This document shows, in pieces, positions 44,456-53,248 of a DNA stretch of 64,000 nt. A program made the position numbers and the translations under genes. Numbering within the stretch: the stretch's first letter is position 1; each line of letters begins with the position of its first letter. Origin of the DNA: Peribacillus sp. FSL P2-0133 (GTDB lineage: Bacteria; Bacillota; Bacilli; Bacillales; DSM-1321); assembly GCF_037975445.1 (NCBI RefSeq), contig NZ_CP150254.1, forward strand, positions 4,462,001 through 4,526,000, given 5' to 3'. The notes under the pieces are model-generated. The model was not told where the DNA came from, did no database searches, and saw only the letters and a program-made list of their open reading frames with translations.

Positions 44456-44485
44456 CTTTAAGGTATTACGCAACGTCAGAGTCAA
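44456..44485 (-). promoter_or_regulatory. Candidate MerR-type self-promoter
   Basis: Minus strand TTGACT, 18-base spacer containing GACGTTGCGTAA, then TTAAAG. TTGACTC plus a long spacer is typical of promoters that MerR proteins activate by untwisting. Confidence 0.55.
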
Positions 44486-44617
44486 ATGGAAAAATGAAAG
44501 TTTTCCGCCCAATTATAAAAGACGATCCTTCCTAATGAAGAATCGCATGTTAGTATAGAGTTCACTTTTTGTAAAAGCTTAGGATTAAAGCTAAATCTAT
44601 GTATTAAATTTCCCCAT

Positions 44618-44714
44618 TACTCGTGAATTTGACGCCTTAACTCGTGAATTTGTGCTTTTTACTCGTGAGTTTCCGCCTTTTACTCGTGAGTCTGACGCTT
44701 TTACTCGTGAATTA
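44618..44714. repeat. Five-copy 21-bp ACTCGTGA repeat
   Basis: CTCGTGA starts at 44620, 44641, 44662, 44683 and 44704, exactly 21 bases apart. Same unit as the large arrays at 24.4 and 58.6 kb. It lies between the TipA regulator promoter and the end of the pentapeptide-repeat gene. Confidence 0.92.
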
Positions 44715-44778
44715 AACCATTTTCATTCATGATGCGTTTACGCTGCATGAAAGTTAGCTTCCGATCTTGGCTTTACTT

Positions 44779-45633
44779 CTACCTCCAATGATCGGGAATG
44801 TTTAATGTGAGCGGTAATTTTGTCTTCGTATCACCTTTAGCCGAGTTAATCTGTGCTTGTGTGATGAAGAAACTCCCGGTGAGATCGGCACCGCTTAAAT
44901 CAGCGTCCCTAAAGTCTGCACCGATAAGATCCGTCACTCTCATGTCAGCTTCTCTGAGGTCGGATGCGATAAGTAAAGCTCCTCTTAAGTTCGCTCCCCT
45001 AAGGTCAGCACCTCTCAACTTTGCACCGATAAGGTCACTTCCCCTCCCTATTTTGTTCTGTTTTTTCTGATTTTTATTTTTATTAAATGATACCTTTTCA
45101 CGTACGAGTTCACTTGTGCGCAGAAGTAAATCATTAACGATCGCTCTATGAGCTGGTACATTCAGGTCCATGATGGACTTTGGACTTTGCTTAGTGAGAT
45201 ATTCCGTTTCGTCAAAAGCAGCCTGCAAATCTTGATAAAGAGGTTTCGCATCTTCTAAATTCAGTGCTTCATTTAAGTAACAAAGCATTTCATGAAGTTG
45301 TTGCATAATAGGAAACACATCGAACATTTCCTTTGCTGACGCTGGGTTGTCTCTCCAATCGTTTCCATCATATGTGAGTTGAGATACCTTTTGACCGGCA
45401 CCGAAGCATTCATATACCGTGCAGCCCCTAAATCCCTTTGCTCTGAGATTTTCATGGATGCCGCAACGATAATCCGATTGCAGGTTTGAACATGGTGTAC
45501 CTCCATTTTTATCAAATGCAAAATCAGCAGATTTTGCATAAGGCAAAGCTACACAGCACAAACCAAAACAATTCTCACAGTCTGCACGTAAATGATTAAG
45601 AATACTATCGTTATTCGTTAATTGATTAAACAA
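44779..45633 (-). CDS. Pentapeptide-repeat protein with N-terminal cysteine-rich domain
   Basis: A 284-residue protein. The N-terminal 65 residues carry a cysteine cluster (CENCFGLCC, PCSNL, YRCGIHENLRAKGFRGCTVYECF) that looks metal-binding, similar to YkgJ-like or zinc-ribbon arrangements. A helical middle (about 85-190) leads to about ten pentapeptide repeats (SDLIGAKLRGADLRGANLRG to ADLSGADLTG) forming a right-handed beta-helix. The start is TTG at 45633 with AAGGAAG. Some pentapeptide proteins protect DNA gyrase, but the cysteine domain makes a Qnr-type role doubtful. Function unknown. Confidence 0.85.
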   Translation of the reverse strand: MFNQLTNNDSILNHLRADCENCFGLCCVALPYAKSADFAFDKNGGTPCSNLQSDYRCGIHENLRAKGFRGCTVYECFGAGQKVSQLTYDGNDWRDNPASAKEMFDVFPIMQQLHEMLCYLNEALNLEDAKPLYQDLQAAFDETEYLTKQSPKSIMDLNVPAHRAIVNDLLLRTSELVREKVSFNKNKNQKKQNKIGRGSDLIGAKLRGADLRGANLRGALLIASDLREADMRVTDLIGADFRDADLSGADLTGSFFITQAQINSAKGDTKTKLPLTLNIPDHWR

Positions 45634-45675
45634 TACTTACACTTCCTTCTATTAAATAAAACCAATCGTTTCATA

Positions 45676-46155
45676 CTAGTAGATTTTTTTGTTTTCTTCT
45701 ATAGAATTTAGTTCTTCCCATTCTTCAATTGAAAGTTTTTCAGTTATATGCTTATATGCATCAGGGACTTCTACCGAACACATGAGTTCGAGACTATTTC
45801 CATCCGGGTCATTGAAATAGACGGAAGCGTTTCCTTGGTTCGGCCGCACAAAAGGTTCAATCGATGTCCTTTTTCCAAAAGGGACCACTTCAATTTTTAG
45901 GGATTGGAGCCAAGTTAATGCATTTTTCATATTTTCATAAGATACCCGAAATGCGATATGCCTTATTGAAGGGTGGTATGGAGTTTGATATTCTTTCCCT
46001 TCCCATAATCCGACCCAGCTTTTGTTTTCTTCTATCCAAAAGAAGGCAGTATCTTCATCCCTCCAAGCTAGTTTCAAGCCTATTTTCTTATAAAAACCCA
46101 TAGAGATGGCCAGGTTCTTGACGGGTAGATGGGCTTCATATAAACCTTCTATCAT
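45676..46155 (-). CDS. VOC (glyoxalase/bleomycin resistance) family protein
   Basis: A 159-residue single-module vicinal-oxygen-chelate protein. Likely metal ligands are in GLYEAHLPVKNL (His), SIRHIAFRVS (His) and DPDGNSLELMCSV (Glu). Members include fosfomycin thiol transferases, glyoxalases and dioxygenases; no specific function is evident. Its C-terminal 25 residues (HITEKLSIEEWEELNS) extend beyond the usual fold. Confidence 0.85.
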   Translation of the reverse strand: MIEGLYEAHLPVKNLAISMGFYKKIGLKLAWRDEDTAFFWIEENKSWVGLWEGKEYQTPYHPSIRHIAFRVSYENMKNALTWLQSLKIEVVPFGKRTSIEPFVRPNQGNASVYFNDPDGNSLELMCSVEVPDAYKHITEKLSIEEWEELNSIEENKKIY

Positions 46156-46277
46156 ATTATATTATCCTTTCTCCTTTTAAGTAATGAAATCTTTTGCCGC
46201 GAAAATATCTCGAGATTATTTCTTCATCTCTTAAATCCTTTTCACTTTATGCGGTCTATTAATAGAAGAAAATGGAT

Positions 46278-46790
46278 TTAAAGGTTCCTACTATAATGGT
46301 AGAACATTAGCTTTTGACCCGAATCCACACTAATTTCCTCATTAATCGAAATCCGTTCAAAACCGTTTTTCACTAAAACCTTTTGGGAGGCAATATTGTC
46401 GCTTGTCGTTTTGGCTTGTATTTGAGTCACATTCAATTCCGGCGCCAGATTAACCAAAAGCCTTAAAGCTTCATTCGCTATCCCCTTTTGCGTAAACTTT
46501 TCACCGATTCTGTAACCGACATGAGCCGTACCATTAATGGGATCGATATCCACAAGGTTAATCCTGCCGACGATTATGCCTGAACCATCCTTAATTAAAT
46601 TAAAAGAGGAGATGGCATCTTCTTGTTCTTTTAATAATTCCTTATGCCTGATCTCAAACGTTCCAAAGCTATAATAATCATCTCCCCGGCCTGGCACCGT
46701 TTGCTCGAAAAACCTTCTATTATTGCATTCAAATGCAAATAACGCTTGTGCATCCTGTTCATTTAGCATGTGAATGTATATATCCATCAT
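46278..46790 (-). CDS. GNAT family N-acetyltransferase (RimJ/RimL-like)
   Basis: A 170-residue acetyltransferase. The acetyl-CoA site is in VGYRIGEKFTQKGIANEALRLL, and the late strand-helix TTSDNIASQKVLVKNGFERI is typical of the RimJ/RimL group, which acetylates protein N-termini or amino groups of small molecules. Start ATG at 46790 or the adjacent ATG 46787. Substrate unknown. Confidence 0.87.
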   Translation of the reverse strand: MMDIYIHMLNEQDAQALFAFECNNRRFFEQTVPGRGDDYYSFGTFEIRHKELLKEQEDAISSFNLIKDGSGIIVGRINLVDIDPINGTAHVGYRIGEKFTQKGIANEALRLLVNLAPELNVTQIQAKTTSDNIASQKVLVKNGFERISINEEISVDSGQKLMFYHYSRNL

Positions 46791-47083
46791 TCCTTCATCC
46801 TCTCAAAAAATGCTAAGCATATGCGACCTGATATATCATTCAAGAAAACCAAGGGATTATCCTCCCTGTTAAATGTATATAATGGAAGATTTGTACCTAG
46901 CTTGTTCCAGCCTCCTCTTTATTGTTCCCTCTAACCCAGTTCGTGAATAGAGATATATACATGAATTACTTGAAAAGTCAAAAAAAAATTATTTTCTTCT
47001 GGTAAAAAATCAACGGATGATGTATCATAGTCTTCAGATATTCATTATTCTTATTTGGTTAATCGGAATTAGGAGGAATATAT

Positions 47084-48472
47084 ATGATTGGTTATGTGTT
47101 TTTAAATCTTGCCATAATGCTCGTTCTTTTAGGCGTTTTATTTTACATGAATAAGAAGCATGTTTCCTTTACAAAAAGGGTCTTTACTGGACTTGGTTTA
47201 GGGATCGTATTCGGACTTCTTTTGCAGTATTTCTATGAACCTCAGTCAGAAGCGATCGTTAAATCGGTCGATTGGTTTAACATTGTAGGTTCCGGCTATG
47301 TCAAGTTCCTGCAAATGATCGTCATGCCGCTTGTCTTCATTTCGATCTTATCAGCATTCACAAGATTGAAACTGACTAGCAATATTGGAAAGATCAGTGT
47401 CCTGATCATCGGAATCCTGCTTGGAACGACTGCGATTGCAGCAGCTGTCGGGATCACCTCGGCAACTGTATTCAATTTGGAAGCCGTTCAAATTGAGCAA
47501 GGGGAAGCGGAGTTAAGCCGCGGGGATCAAATATCGGAAACATACGGTACGATTCAGGATAAAACGATGCCGCAGCAAATCCTTGAATTGATTCCATCCA
47601 ACCCGTTCCTTGATTTAACGGGAGCACGTCCGACATCAACGATTTCCGTTGTAATTTTTGCTGCATTTCTTGGGATTGCCTATTTAGGAGTCAAACGGAA
47701 GCAGCCTGAACATGCTGAATTTTTTGCTAAAATAGTAGATACATTGCACAGCATCATCATGCGTGTCGTAACATTGATCCTTCGTTTAACACCTTACGGG
47801 ATCTTGGCAATCATGACGAAGACGGTAGCTACGAGTGATTTGGATGCCATCCTGAAATTGGGGAAATTCGTGGGAGCCTCTTATGTCGCCCTGATCGTCA
47901 TGTTCCTCATCCATTTGCTATTGCTGATGCTTGCAGGATTGAACCCAATCGTATATTTAAGAAAAGCGTTCCCGGTATTATCGTTTGCCTTCACTTCAAG
48001 AACAAGTGCAGGAGCTCTTCCATTGAACATCCAAACACAGAAACAACTAGGGGTGTCGGAAGGTATTGCCAACTTTGCCGGATCCTTCGGCTTGTCGATC
48101 GGTCAAAACGGCTGTGCCGGAATCTATCCGGCCATGTTAGCGGTCATGATTGCTCCAACGGTTGGAATCAACCCACTGGAGCCTTCATTTATCGCCATGT
48201 TGATTGCCATCGTGGCCATTAGCTCTTTCGGGGTTGCAGGTGTAGGCGGAGGAGCAACATTCGCTGCCATCCTGGTATTATCCGCAATGAACTTGCCAAT
48301 CGCCTTGGCCGGATTGTTGATTTCCGTCGAGCCATTGATCGATATGGGAAGAACGGCTGTGAATGTCAGCGGAAGCATGACTTCCGGTATTCTTACTAGT
48401 AAAATAACAGGCGACCTAGATAAGGAACAGTTCAGCGAAGAATCGTCTTTGAAAATTGAAGCTGAAATGTAA
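47084..48472 (+). CDS. tcyP: Sodium-dependent L-cystine symporter
   Basis: A 462-residue dicarboxylate/amino acid:cation symporter (DAACS) closest to TcyP (YhcL). Signatures are YVKFLQMIVMPLVFISILSAFTRL, the re-entrant loop FTSRTSAGALPLNIQTQKQLGV, and FGLSIGQNGCAGIYPAMLAVM. It imports L-cystine. The AGGAGG site precedes the ATG. AATCGGAATTA at 47061-47071 partly resembles CymR boxes that repress tcyP in Bacillus, but the match is incomplete. Confidence 0.92.
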   Translation: MIGYVFLNLAIMLVLLGVLFYMNKKHVSFTKRVFTGLGLGIVFGLLLQYFYEPQSEAIVKSVDWFNIVGSGYVKFLQMIVMPLVFISILSAFTRLKLTSNIGKISVLIIGILLGTTAIAAAVGITSATVFNLEAVQIEQGEAELSRGDQISETYGTIQDKTMPQQILELIPSNPFLDLTGARPTSTISVVIFAAFLGIAYLGVKRKQPEHAEFFAKIVDTLHSIIMRVVTLILRLTPYGILAIMTKTVATSDLDAILKLGKFVGASYVALIVMFLIHLLLLMLAGLNPIVYLRKAFPVLSFAFTSRTSAGALPLNIQTQKQLGVSEGIANFAGSFGLSIGQNGCAGIYPAMLAVMIAPTVGINPLEPSFIAMLIAIVAISSFGVAGVGGGATFAAILVLSAMNLPIALAGLLISVEPLIDMGRTAVNVSGSMTSGILTSKITGDLDKEQFSEESSLKIEAEM

Positions 48473-48477
48473 AAGAA

Positions 48478-48520
48478 AAAAGCATCGGACTTCCTGTATG
48501 GGAGGTTCAATGCTTTTTTT
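48478..48520 (+). terminator. Terminator after tcyP
   Basis: AAAGCAT...ATGCTTTT outer stem with imperfect inner pairs, T run on the plus strand. Confidence 0.75.
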
Positions 48521-48613
48521 TATGGGATGTCGGTATCAAATTTATGTTAGCAGACACCCCCAAAACGGGGTATTGATCTCCATGCTTCATTTTAAGCACC
48601 GATGTAATTCATT

Positions 48614-49816
48614 TTAAATAAGTACATGCCAGATATTTTCTTGTTTCTTATATCTTCCCTTTATTTCTCCAACATCATCAATTGTAAGCGAATCAATGTT
48701 TTCAATGGGTGCTTTCCCTAATATCAGGTGTAATTTATTTATGTTTTTAATTCCATTGCCAACATGGGCAATAACAGGTTGTTGAATAAGAAAATCTTGG
48801 TTGTTCATTCTTACATTTATAAAGCTCTTATGTAAAAGTTTATCTTCTAATGGGATGATATTCATCGGGTCAAAGGATTCAGCAGTTATTTCCCCTTCAA
48901 TATATAGATGAATTCCTGCTTGTTCATTAAACTCTTCAAATGCTTTTATTCTCTTTTCTATGGCAAAATTAACGACTTCCTCTGTTTCAGAACTTATCTT
49001 CACATCAGCTATTGAATCTTCCATATAGTCACCGGTATGCTGTTTTAATAGGTCATATAATGTTTCTTCTCTATCAAAAAAACTTTCCATCCAGCCTGGT
49101 GAAAGCTCCTCAAGTAACAAACACATAAACAAACCGGAACTATAACAACTACTTCTAATACTAGAAGTAGATTCATATTTGTTTTTTAGTTGTTGTGCAT
49201 ACTTTTTTAAAACTGAATGGTAATCAAGCGGGCCTTTTTCGGAGTAAGCCCTTAATTCGACATACCACGCAGGTCCCTCAATGGTTTCAATCAATTTTTC
49301 ATATGTTAGGTACTCTTCAACTTTAGCTGCTCTTTTTTCCCTTAGTGCAATGAAAGCATTAAGGCATTGTTTCTTCTTAATTATGTTATTTTCCAACAAC
49401 GCATGATAAAGATTTGTTCTTTCCTGATTTCGCAATTCCACATTTTCTTTTGACAACGGATATGTGATTCCCATCATTTCATCAGGAAACCGTTTTTCAT
49501 CTTTAATATACTGATAGCCGTGAAATAATTCGTGAACCACTATTGAATACAAATCTTCATAATCCTCATACGAATCCATATTAACAATTGCAGTGGGATA
49601 TTCTTCATACAAAATAATTGTGTCGCCAGTAAACTGTACATCCCACTTTAAAGTATGATATGCACAATGTGGATTGTTACTGAATTTGGGATGATTGAAT
49701 AGATAAACATTTCTCTTATCATATAATGCATAAGCAACAAGTTCAAAACCCGACCAATAATTTTCCAACTTCGCTTTAACCAAGTCTTCAGCAATTCGAT
49801 TAAGATGATGTGGCAT
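48614..49816 (-). CDS. Unrecognised HExxH (zincin-like) protein
   Basis: A 400-residue cytoplasmic protein without signal peptide or membrane segment. The helix YSIVVHELFHGYQYIKDE carries an HExxH zinc-protease motif (His95-Glu96-His99). A candidate third ligand is a glutamate or aspartate downstream, for example in GPAWYVELRAYSE. The C-terminal 120 residues are rich in beta strands. I do not recognise the family. Good GGAGG before the ATG. AT-rich composition and no operon partners suggest an accessory gene. Confidence 0.72.
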   Translation of the reverse strand: MPHHLNRIAEDLVKAKLENYWSGFELVAYALYDKRNVYLFNHPKFSNNPHCAYHTLKWDVQFTGDTIILYEEYPTAIVNMDSYEDYEDLYSIVVHELFHGYQYIKDEKRFPDEMMGITYPLSKENVELRNQERTNLYHALLENNIIKKKQCLNAFIALREKRAAKVEEYLTYEKLIETIEGPAWYVELRAYSEKGPLDYHSVLKKYAQQLKNKYESTSSIRSSCYSSGLFMCLLLEELSPGWMESFFDREETLYDLLKQHTGDYMEDSIADVKISSETEEVVNFAIEKRIKAFEEFNEQAGIHLYIEGEITAESFDPMNIIPLEDKLLHKSFINVRMNNQDFLIQQPVIAHVGNGIKNINKLHLILGKAPIENIDSLTIDDVGEIKGRYKKQENIWHVLI

Positions 49817-49907
49817 TCTTTTCCTCCCGCCATTGTTTCAATTCGACTAAAAAAATAATATCATATATAATTTAACATAAATATCCAAATTTTTAATATA
49901 CAAAAAA

Positions 49908-49952
49908 CCACTGTAACTTATCAGCTCATGGGAGCTAATATTCTTACAGTGG
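49908..49952 (-). terminator. Terminator after the second PAP2-like gene
   Basis: CCACTGTAA and TTACAGTGG outer arms enclose an inner AGCTC/GAGCT hairpin; six A residues on the left give a U run. Confidence 0.78.
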
Positions 49953-49964
49953 CTTAACTGTGAT

Positions 49965-50621
49965 TCATTTTTTAATTTGCCTTGCTGCGTAATGATTGGC
50001 CTGATAAGCCGATAGGGCTTGGAACATATACTGGACAGATGCATATACCCCACATGCAAGAAGTATCCCTGCTAGTACATCCAATACAGCATGCTGTTTC
50101 GTAAATAGTGTGGAAAGGATAATCAGAGTTCCGAATGCAGTGACACTTGCATACTCCCATTTGTGCTGTTCTTTCCGCTTATGGGCGACGATCATCATGA
50201 TGAATGTAGTCAGTACATGAATGCTGGGAAGACAGTTGACAGGTTGATCATGACTATAGACGATTCTCATTAAATGGGCAAAGATATCGTTGCCCACCAC
50301 TTCTGGACGCGGGACTGTCGATTGCCAAAGGCAATATACAAGAAAACAGAGTAGTTTCCCCGATACCAAACTGCCTAATCCTACGAAATAGTGCTTTCGG
50401 TCAACAAAACAGTAGTAAATCAGCAAGCCATAAATATACGGATACCAAAGTAAATAAGGAACGACAAATTCTTTAATAAAGGGAATCTCCCTATCTATTA
50501 TAGTCGTAACATCGACAGCATGACCTGAAGATTGATTGATGATTGAATAGATGGAACTAGTAATCACCAAAAGTAATAAATAATATAACGGGTGAAAGGA
50601 TAGTATGGAATTGTTTTTCAT
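49965..50621 (-). CDS. PAP2-related membrane phosphatase / inositolphosphotransferase-like
   Basis: A 218-residue membrane protein with about six helices. Degenerate PAP2 motifs are seen: STVPRPEV (KX6RP side), CLPSIHVLTTF (PSxH) and STLFTKQHAVLDVLAG (the third motif with catalytic His and Asp). The PSIH variant and the SIHVL context resemble the Aur1/Ipt1-type PAP2 group. Substrate is likely a lipid phosphate or phosphoalcohol. Not similar to the PAP2 gene at 488-1138 beyond the motifs. Confidence 0.82.
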   Translation of the reverse strand: MKNNSILSFHPLYYLLLLVITSSIYSIINQSSGHAVDVTTIIDREIPFIKEFVVPYLLWYPYIYGLLIYYCFVDRKHYFVGLGSLVSGKLLCFLVYCLWQSTVPRPEVVGNDIFAHLMRIVYSHDQPVNCLPSIHVLTTFIMMIVAHKRKEQHKWEYASVTAFGTLIILSTLFTKQHAVLDVLAGILLACGVYASVQYMFQALSAYQANHYAARQIKK

Positions 50622-50776
50622 AGCTCGCTCCGGCTTTCAATATATTGGTTTTTTTCCAAAGATTATTATACAACATTTTTCACTAGATTAACTCTTTAAT
50701 TGCTAAAGTTAATGATTCCCATGAACTAGTAAAATGGATATCTCTTACTTTTCACCAGACCAAGAATACATAACGA

Positions 50777-50801
50777 AAGCCATGGCATGCTACCATGGCT
50801 T
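50777..50801 (-). terminator. Hairpin downstream of the T-box permease gene
   Basis: AAGCCATGG and CCATGGCTT arms with a 7-base loop; followed by a moderately U-rich stretch on the minus strand. Confidence 0.5.
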
Positions 50802-50850
50802 GAAACTGAAACTTCTATGCGAGAAGGCAAAAGCGATATCCACGCTTTCT

Positions 50851-52200
50851 CTAGATTTTGTTATGGCGTTTTTTCCATACATACGTCAATGATATGAAGA
50901 TGTAGATGCAAAGTGTAATGATCGTAACGATTATGGATGTCGTGAAAATGATTCCGATCAGGATCGTTATTAAAGCGATGATCGCAGCCCAAGTCGTATA
51001 CGGGAACCATTTTACCGAATAGGCACTTGTTTTTTGGGACTGTTGTTTACGTGATTTCAAATGGGCGAAAGCTATGATCAACCAGATGAATAATACGGTA
51101 TATCCCAGCGAACCCATTAGGAAATCGAAGGTCTTGCTTCCAGCAAATAAGGAAATCAGTACACCGCCATATAAAGCTGAAGTACACATTAATATTGCGG
51201 GAACAGGTACTTTCTTCTTGGATAAACGGGAAAAGATTTTCGGAATGCGACCATCCACGGCTTGTGTATACAGAACGCGGGATGAACCATACAACCCGGA
51301 GTTCATCGATGAAATGATCGCTAATAGAACAACGGCGTTCATAATATGGTCGGCACCAGGAATCCCAATCATTTGAAAGACCATTACAAACGGACTTTCC
51401 TGCACCCCGTTTACTTCGTTCCAAGGAATTAAGCTAACGATGATGAAAAAAGGAATGATATAGAAAGAAATGATCCTGATCAATGTACTGCGAACGGCTT
51501 TTGGAACCACTTTTTCAGGATTTTTCGTTTCAGCTAATGTGACCCCGATGATTTCCGTACCGCCATATGAATAGATTACCACCAGCATCGCCGTGATCAA
51601 ACCTGTCGATCCATTCGGAAAGAAACCGCCATGCTCAGTCAAGTTAGAAAAACCGACGGCTGTATGATCACCAAAAGTAACGAGCAGCAACAATAATCCA
51701 GCCATGATGAACACAATGATGACGGTTATTTTAATTAAAGCAAGCCAGTACTCCGTTTCAGCAAAAACCTTAACCGACAGTAAGTTAACCGCAGTAACTA
51801 AAACCGAAACAGCTAATGCCAGTATCCAGATTGGATATCCCGGCAGCCAATATTGAAGGAAAATCGCCGCAACCACTGATTCGGCCGCGATATTCAATAC
51901 CCACATTTTCCAATAGATCCAATCCAGGAAATAGGCAGGATACTTTCCTAAAATCGATTGGACCAAATCCCTGAATGTTCGTGCACCGCTATTGCGGACC
52001 GCCATTTCAGCTAAACCTTGCATGATGAATAATAGGATGATGCCCCCTATCAAGTACGCAATGATTACGGAAGGGCCTGCCATATCAATGGCTGAACTGC
52101 TTCCTTTAAATAAACCTGCCCCGATGGCACCGCCTAATGCCATCATCGTAATATGCCTTGAAGTCATTGTCCTCTGTAAATTCCGTTTGTCCGTCTCCAT
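50851..52200 (-). CDS. APC family amino acid permease under T-box control
   Basis: A 449-residue permease with twelve helices of the amino acid-polyamine-organocation family. The first helix motif is ALGGAIGAGLFKGSSSAI, and SYGGTEIIGVTLAETKNPEKVVPKA is the conserved helix 6 to loop region. The frame opens at TTG 52215, but this lies on the GGGAGG site, so ATG 52200 (7-base spacing) is preferred. A full T-box leader precedes it, so expression rises when a specific tRNA is uncharged. It resembles AapA/YbxG-type permeases; substrate should be the amino acid read by the T-box, which I cannot fix. Confidence 0.92.
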   Translation of the reverse strand: METDKRNLQRTMTSRHITMMALGGAIGAGLFKGSSSAIDMAGPSVIIAYLIGGIILLFIMQGLAEMAVRNSGARTFRDLVQSILGKYPAYFLDWIYWKMWVLNIAAESVVAAIFLQYWLPGYPIWILALAVSVLVTAVNLLSVKVFAETEYWLALIKITVIIVFIMAGLLLLLVTFGDHTAVGFSNLTEHGGFFPNGSTGLITAMLVVIYSYGGTEIIGVTLAETKNPEKVVPKAVRSTLIRIISFYIIPFFIIVSLIPWNEVNGVQESPFVMVFQMIGIPGADHIMNAVVLLAIISSMNSGLYGSSRVLYTQAVDGRIPKIFSRLSKKKVPVPAILMCTSALYGGVLISLFAGSKTFDFLMGSLGYTVLFIWLIIAFAHLKSRKQQSQKTSAYSVKWFPYTTWAAIIALITILIGIIFTTSIIVTIITLCIYIFISLTYVWKKRHNKI

Positions 52201-52220
52201 ATCCTTACCTCCCAAAAATC

Positions 52221-52500
52221 AAAAAAAGCATATCGTCTCTTCCTTCATAATCAAATGAAGAAAGAGACGATATGCCTTAAGCTTACCGCGGTACCACTCT
52301 TATTGGCTCTTTTCTAGAACCCTGCTTTAAAAACCTTGTAACGAAGGTCAATCGTTAAAACAAAAGAATGGATAATTCCTATCTTTCGCTTTACCACTCC
52401 CAGGCAAGTTCAAAGTATCATTGGACTGCGTTGCACCAACCCGCAGCTCTCTTTACCGAATAATGTGCTTTTACTACTCCTGATCATTGCGTTTCAAAAA
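52221..52500 (-). ncRNA. T-box riboswitch leader with terminator
   Basis: The minus strand contains the T-box core AAGAGTGGTACCGCGG (complement of 52286-52301), an upstream Stem I with AGTA-type loop near 52475-52480, and a terminator of two 21-base arms at 52228-52248 and 52255-52275 (one G-U pair) followed by seven U residues. In Stem I the stretch GAACTTGCC could hold a CUU (Leu) specifier, but I did not fold the RNA. Confidence 0.92.
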
Positions 52501-52819
52501 TTAAATTATATCTGAATATTTTTAATAATATCCAATACTATACGGACTCGAAGTAAATTTGTCAATAACTTTCTTAGGATAATATTTTAAAAGAAACAAA
52601 TCATCGGAAAATGTGTTGAGCCAGCCATATGTAATTCGTGAAATACTATTTAGAATAAAATTGATGCAAGTACTTTACCCATATCTGTAATTAAGTTCAA
52701 TAAGAAATGAATCATACGTCGCCTTCCCCATCAAAGCAAAACCGTTGCTTTTTCATCATTAACCCCCGCTGGAATAACCAACAATTAACACAAGCCCAGG
52801 CTCTCCTTAACTTTTAAAA
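52501..52819. other. Intergenic region, nothing recognised
   Basis: AT-rich stretch upstream of the T-box leader; it should hold the leader promoter. I see no gene or repeat. Confidence 0.4.
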
Positions 52820-53044
52820 CTAAATCCCTAACCATGATGCAGCCACCATCAGGACACCAACGACAATCACAATAACCGGTCCTACAACAATTAATCCAAA
52901 TAGCAATGAGACTACTGCGTCCATGAAGGTTCGAAATAGTCCTGCTTTTCCCCTTTTATTCTGCTGCGTTATTAAGTCTTCAAGATGACCGACTTTTTGC
53001 TTCAGTTCCTGCAACTCTTGAATCACTTTTGTGTCTTGATCCAT
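52820..53044 (-). CDS. Small coiled-coil membrane protein
   Basis: A 74-residue protein. Residues 5-30 form a likely coiled coil (IQELQELKQKVGHLEDLI), and residues 40-72 one or two hydrophobic helices (VVSLLFGLIVVGPVIVIVVGVLMVAASWLG). A GAGGGTG site precedes the ATG. Similar in plan to small Bacillus stress or holin-like proteins, but no family can be named. Confidence 0.62.
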   Translation of the reverse strand: MDQDTKVIQELQELKQKVGHLEDLITQQNKRGKAGLFRTFMDAVVSLLFGLIVVGPVIVIVVGVLMVAASWLGI

Positions 53045-53248
53045 TAAATATCACCCTCTCTAATTAACAATAAGTGTTAATTCTATCAATAACATCCATT
53101 TTTTAAAAGTGAAATATAACCTCGAAACCAACTCTATCATTCTATTTTCATCCATAAAAATTAAAACTATTTTTTCAAATTCTGTCATCAATGTTACAAT
53201 AACAAGGTTGAAATCAATCTATAGAACACGTGAGGTATCATATTTTTT

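Noticed and set aside
46900-46970. GAATAGAGATATATAC near 46.95 kb as a relic of the 41-bp array
   Set aside because: Only about 12 bases are shared with the unit and there is no second copy.
47056-47077. CymR box before tcyP
   Set aside because: Only the half AATCGGAATTA is like the consensus; listed in the gene note but not as a site.
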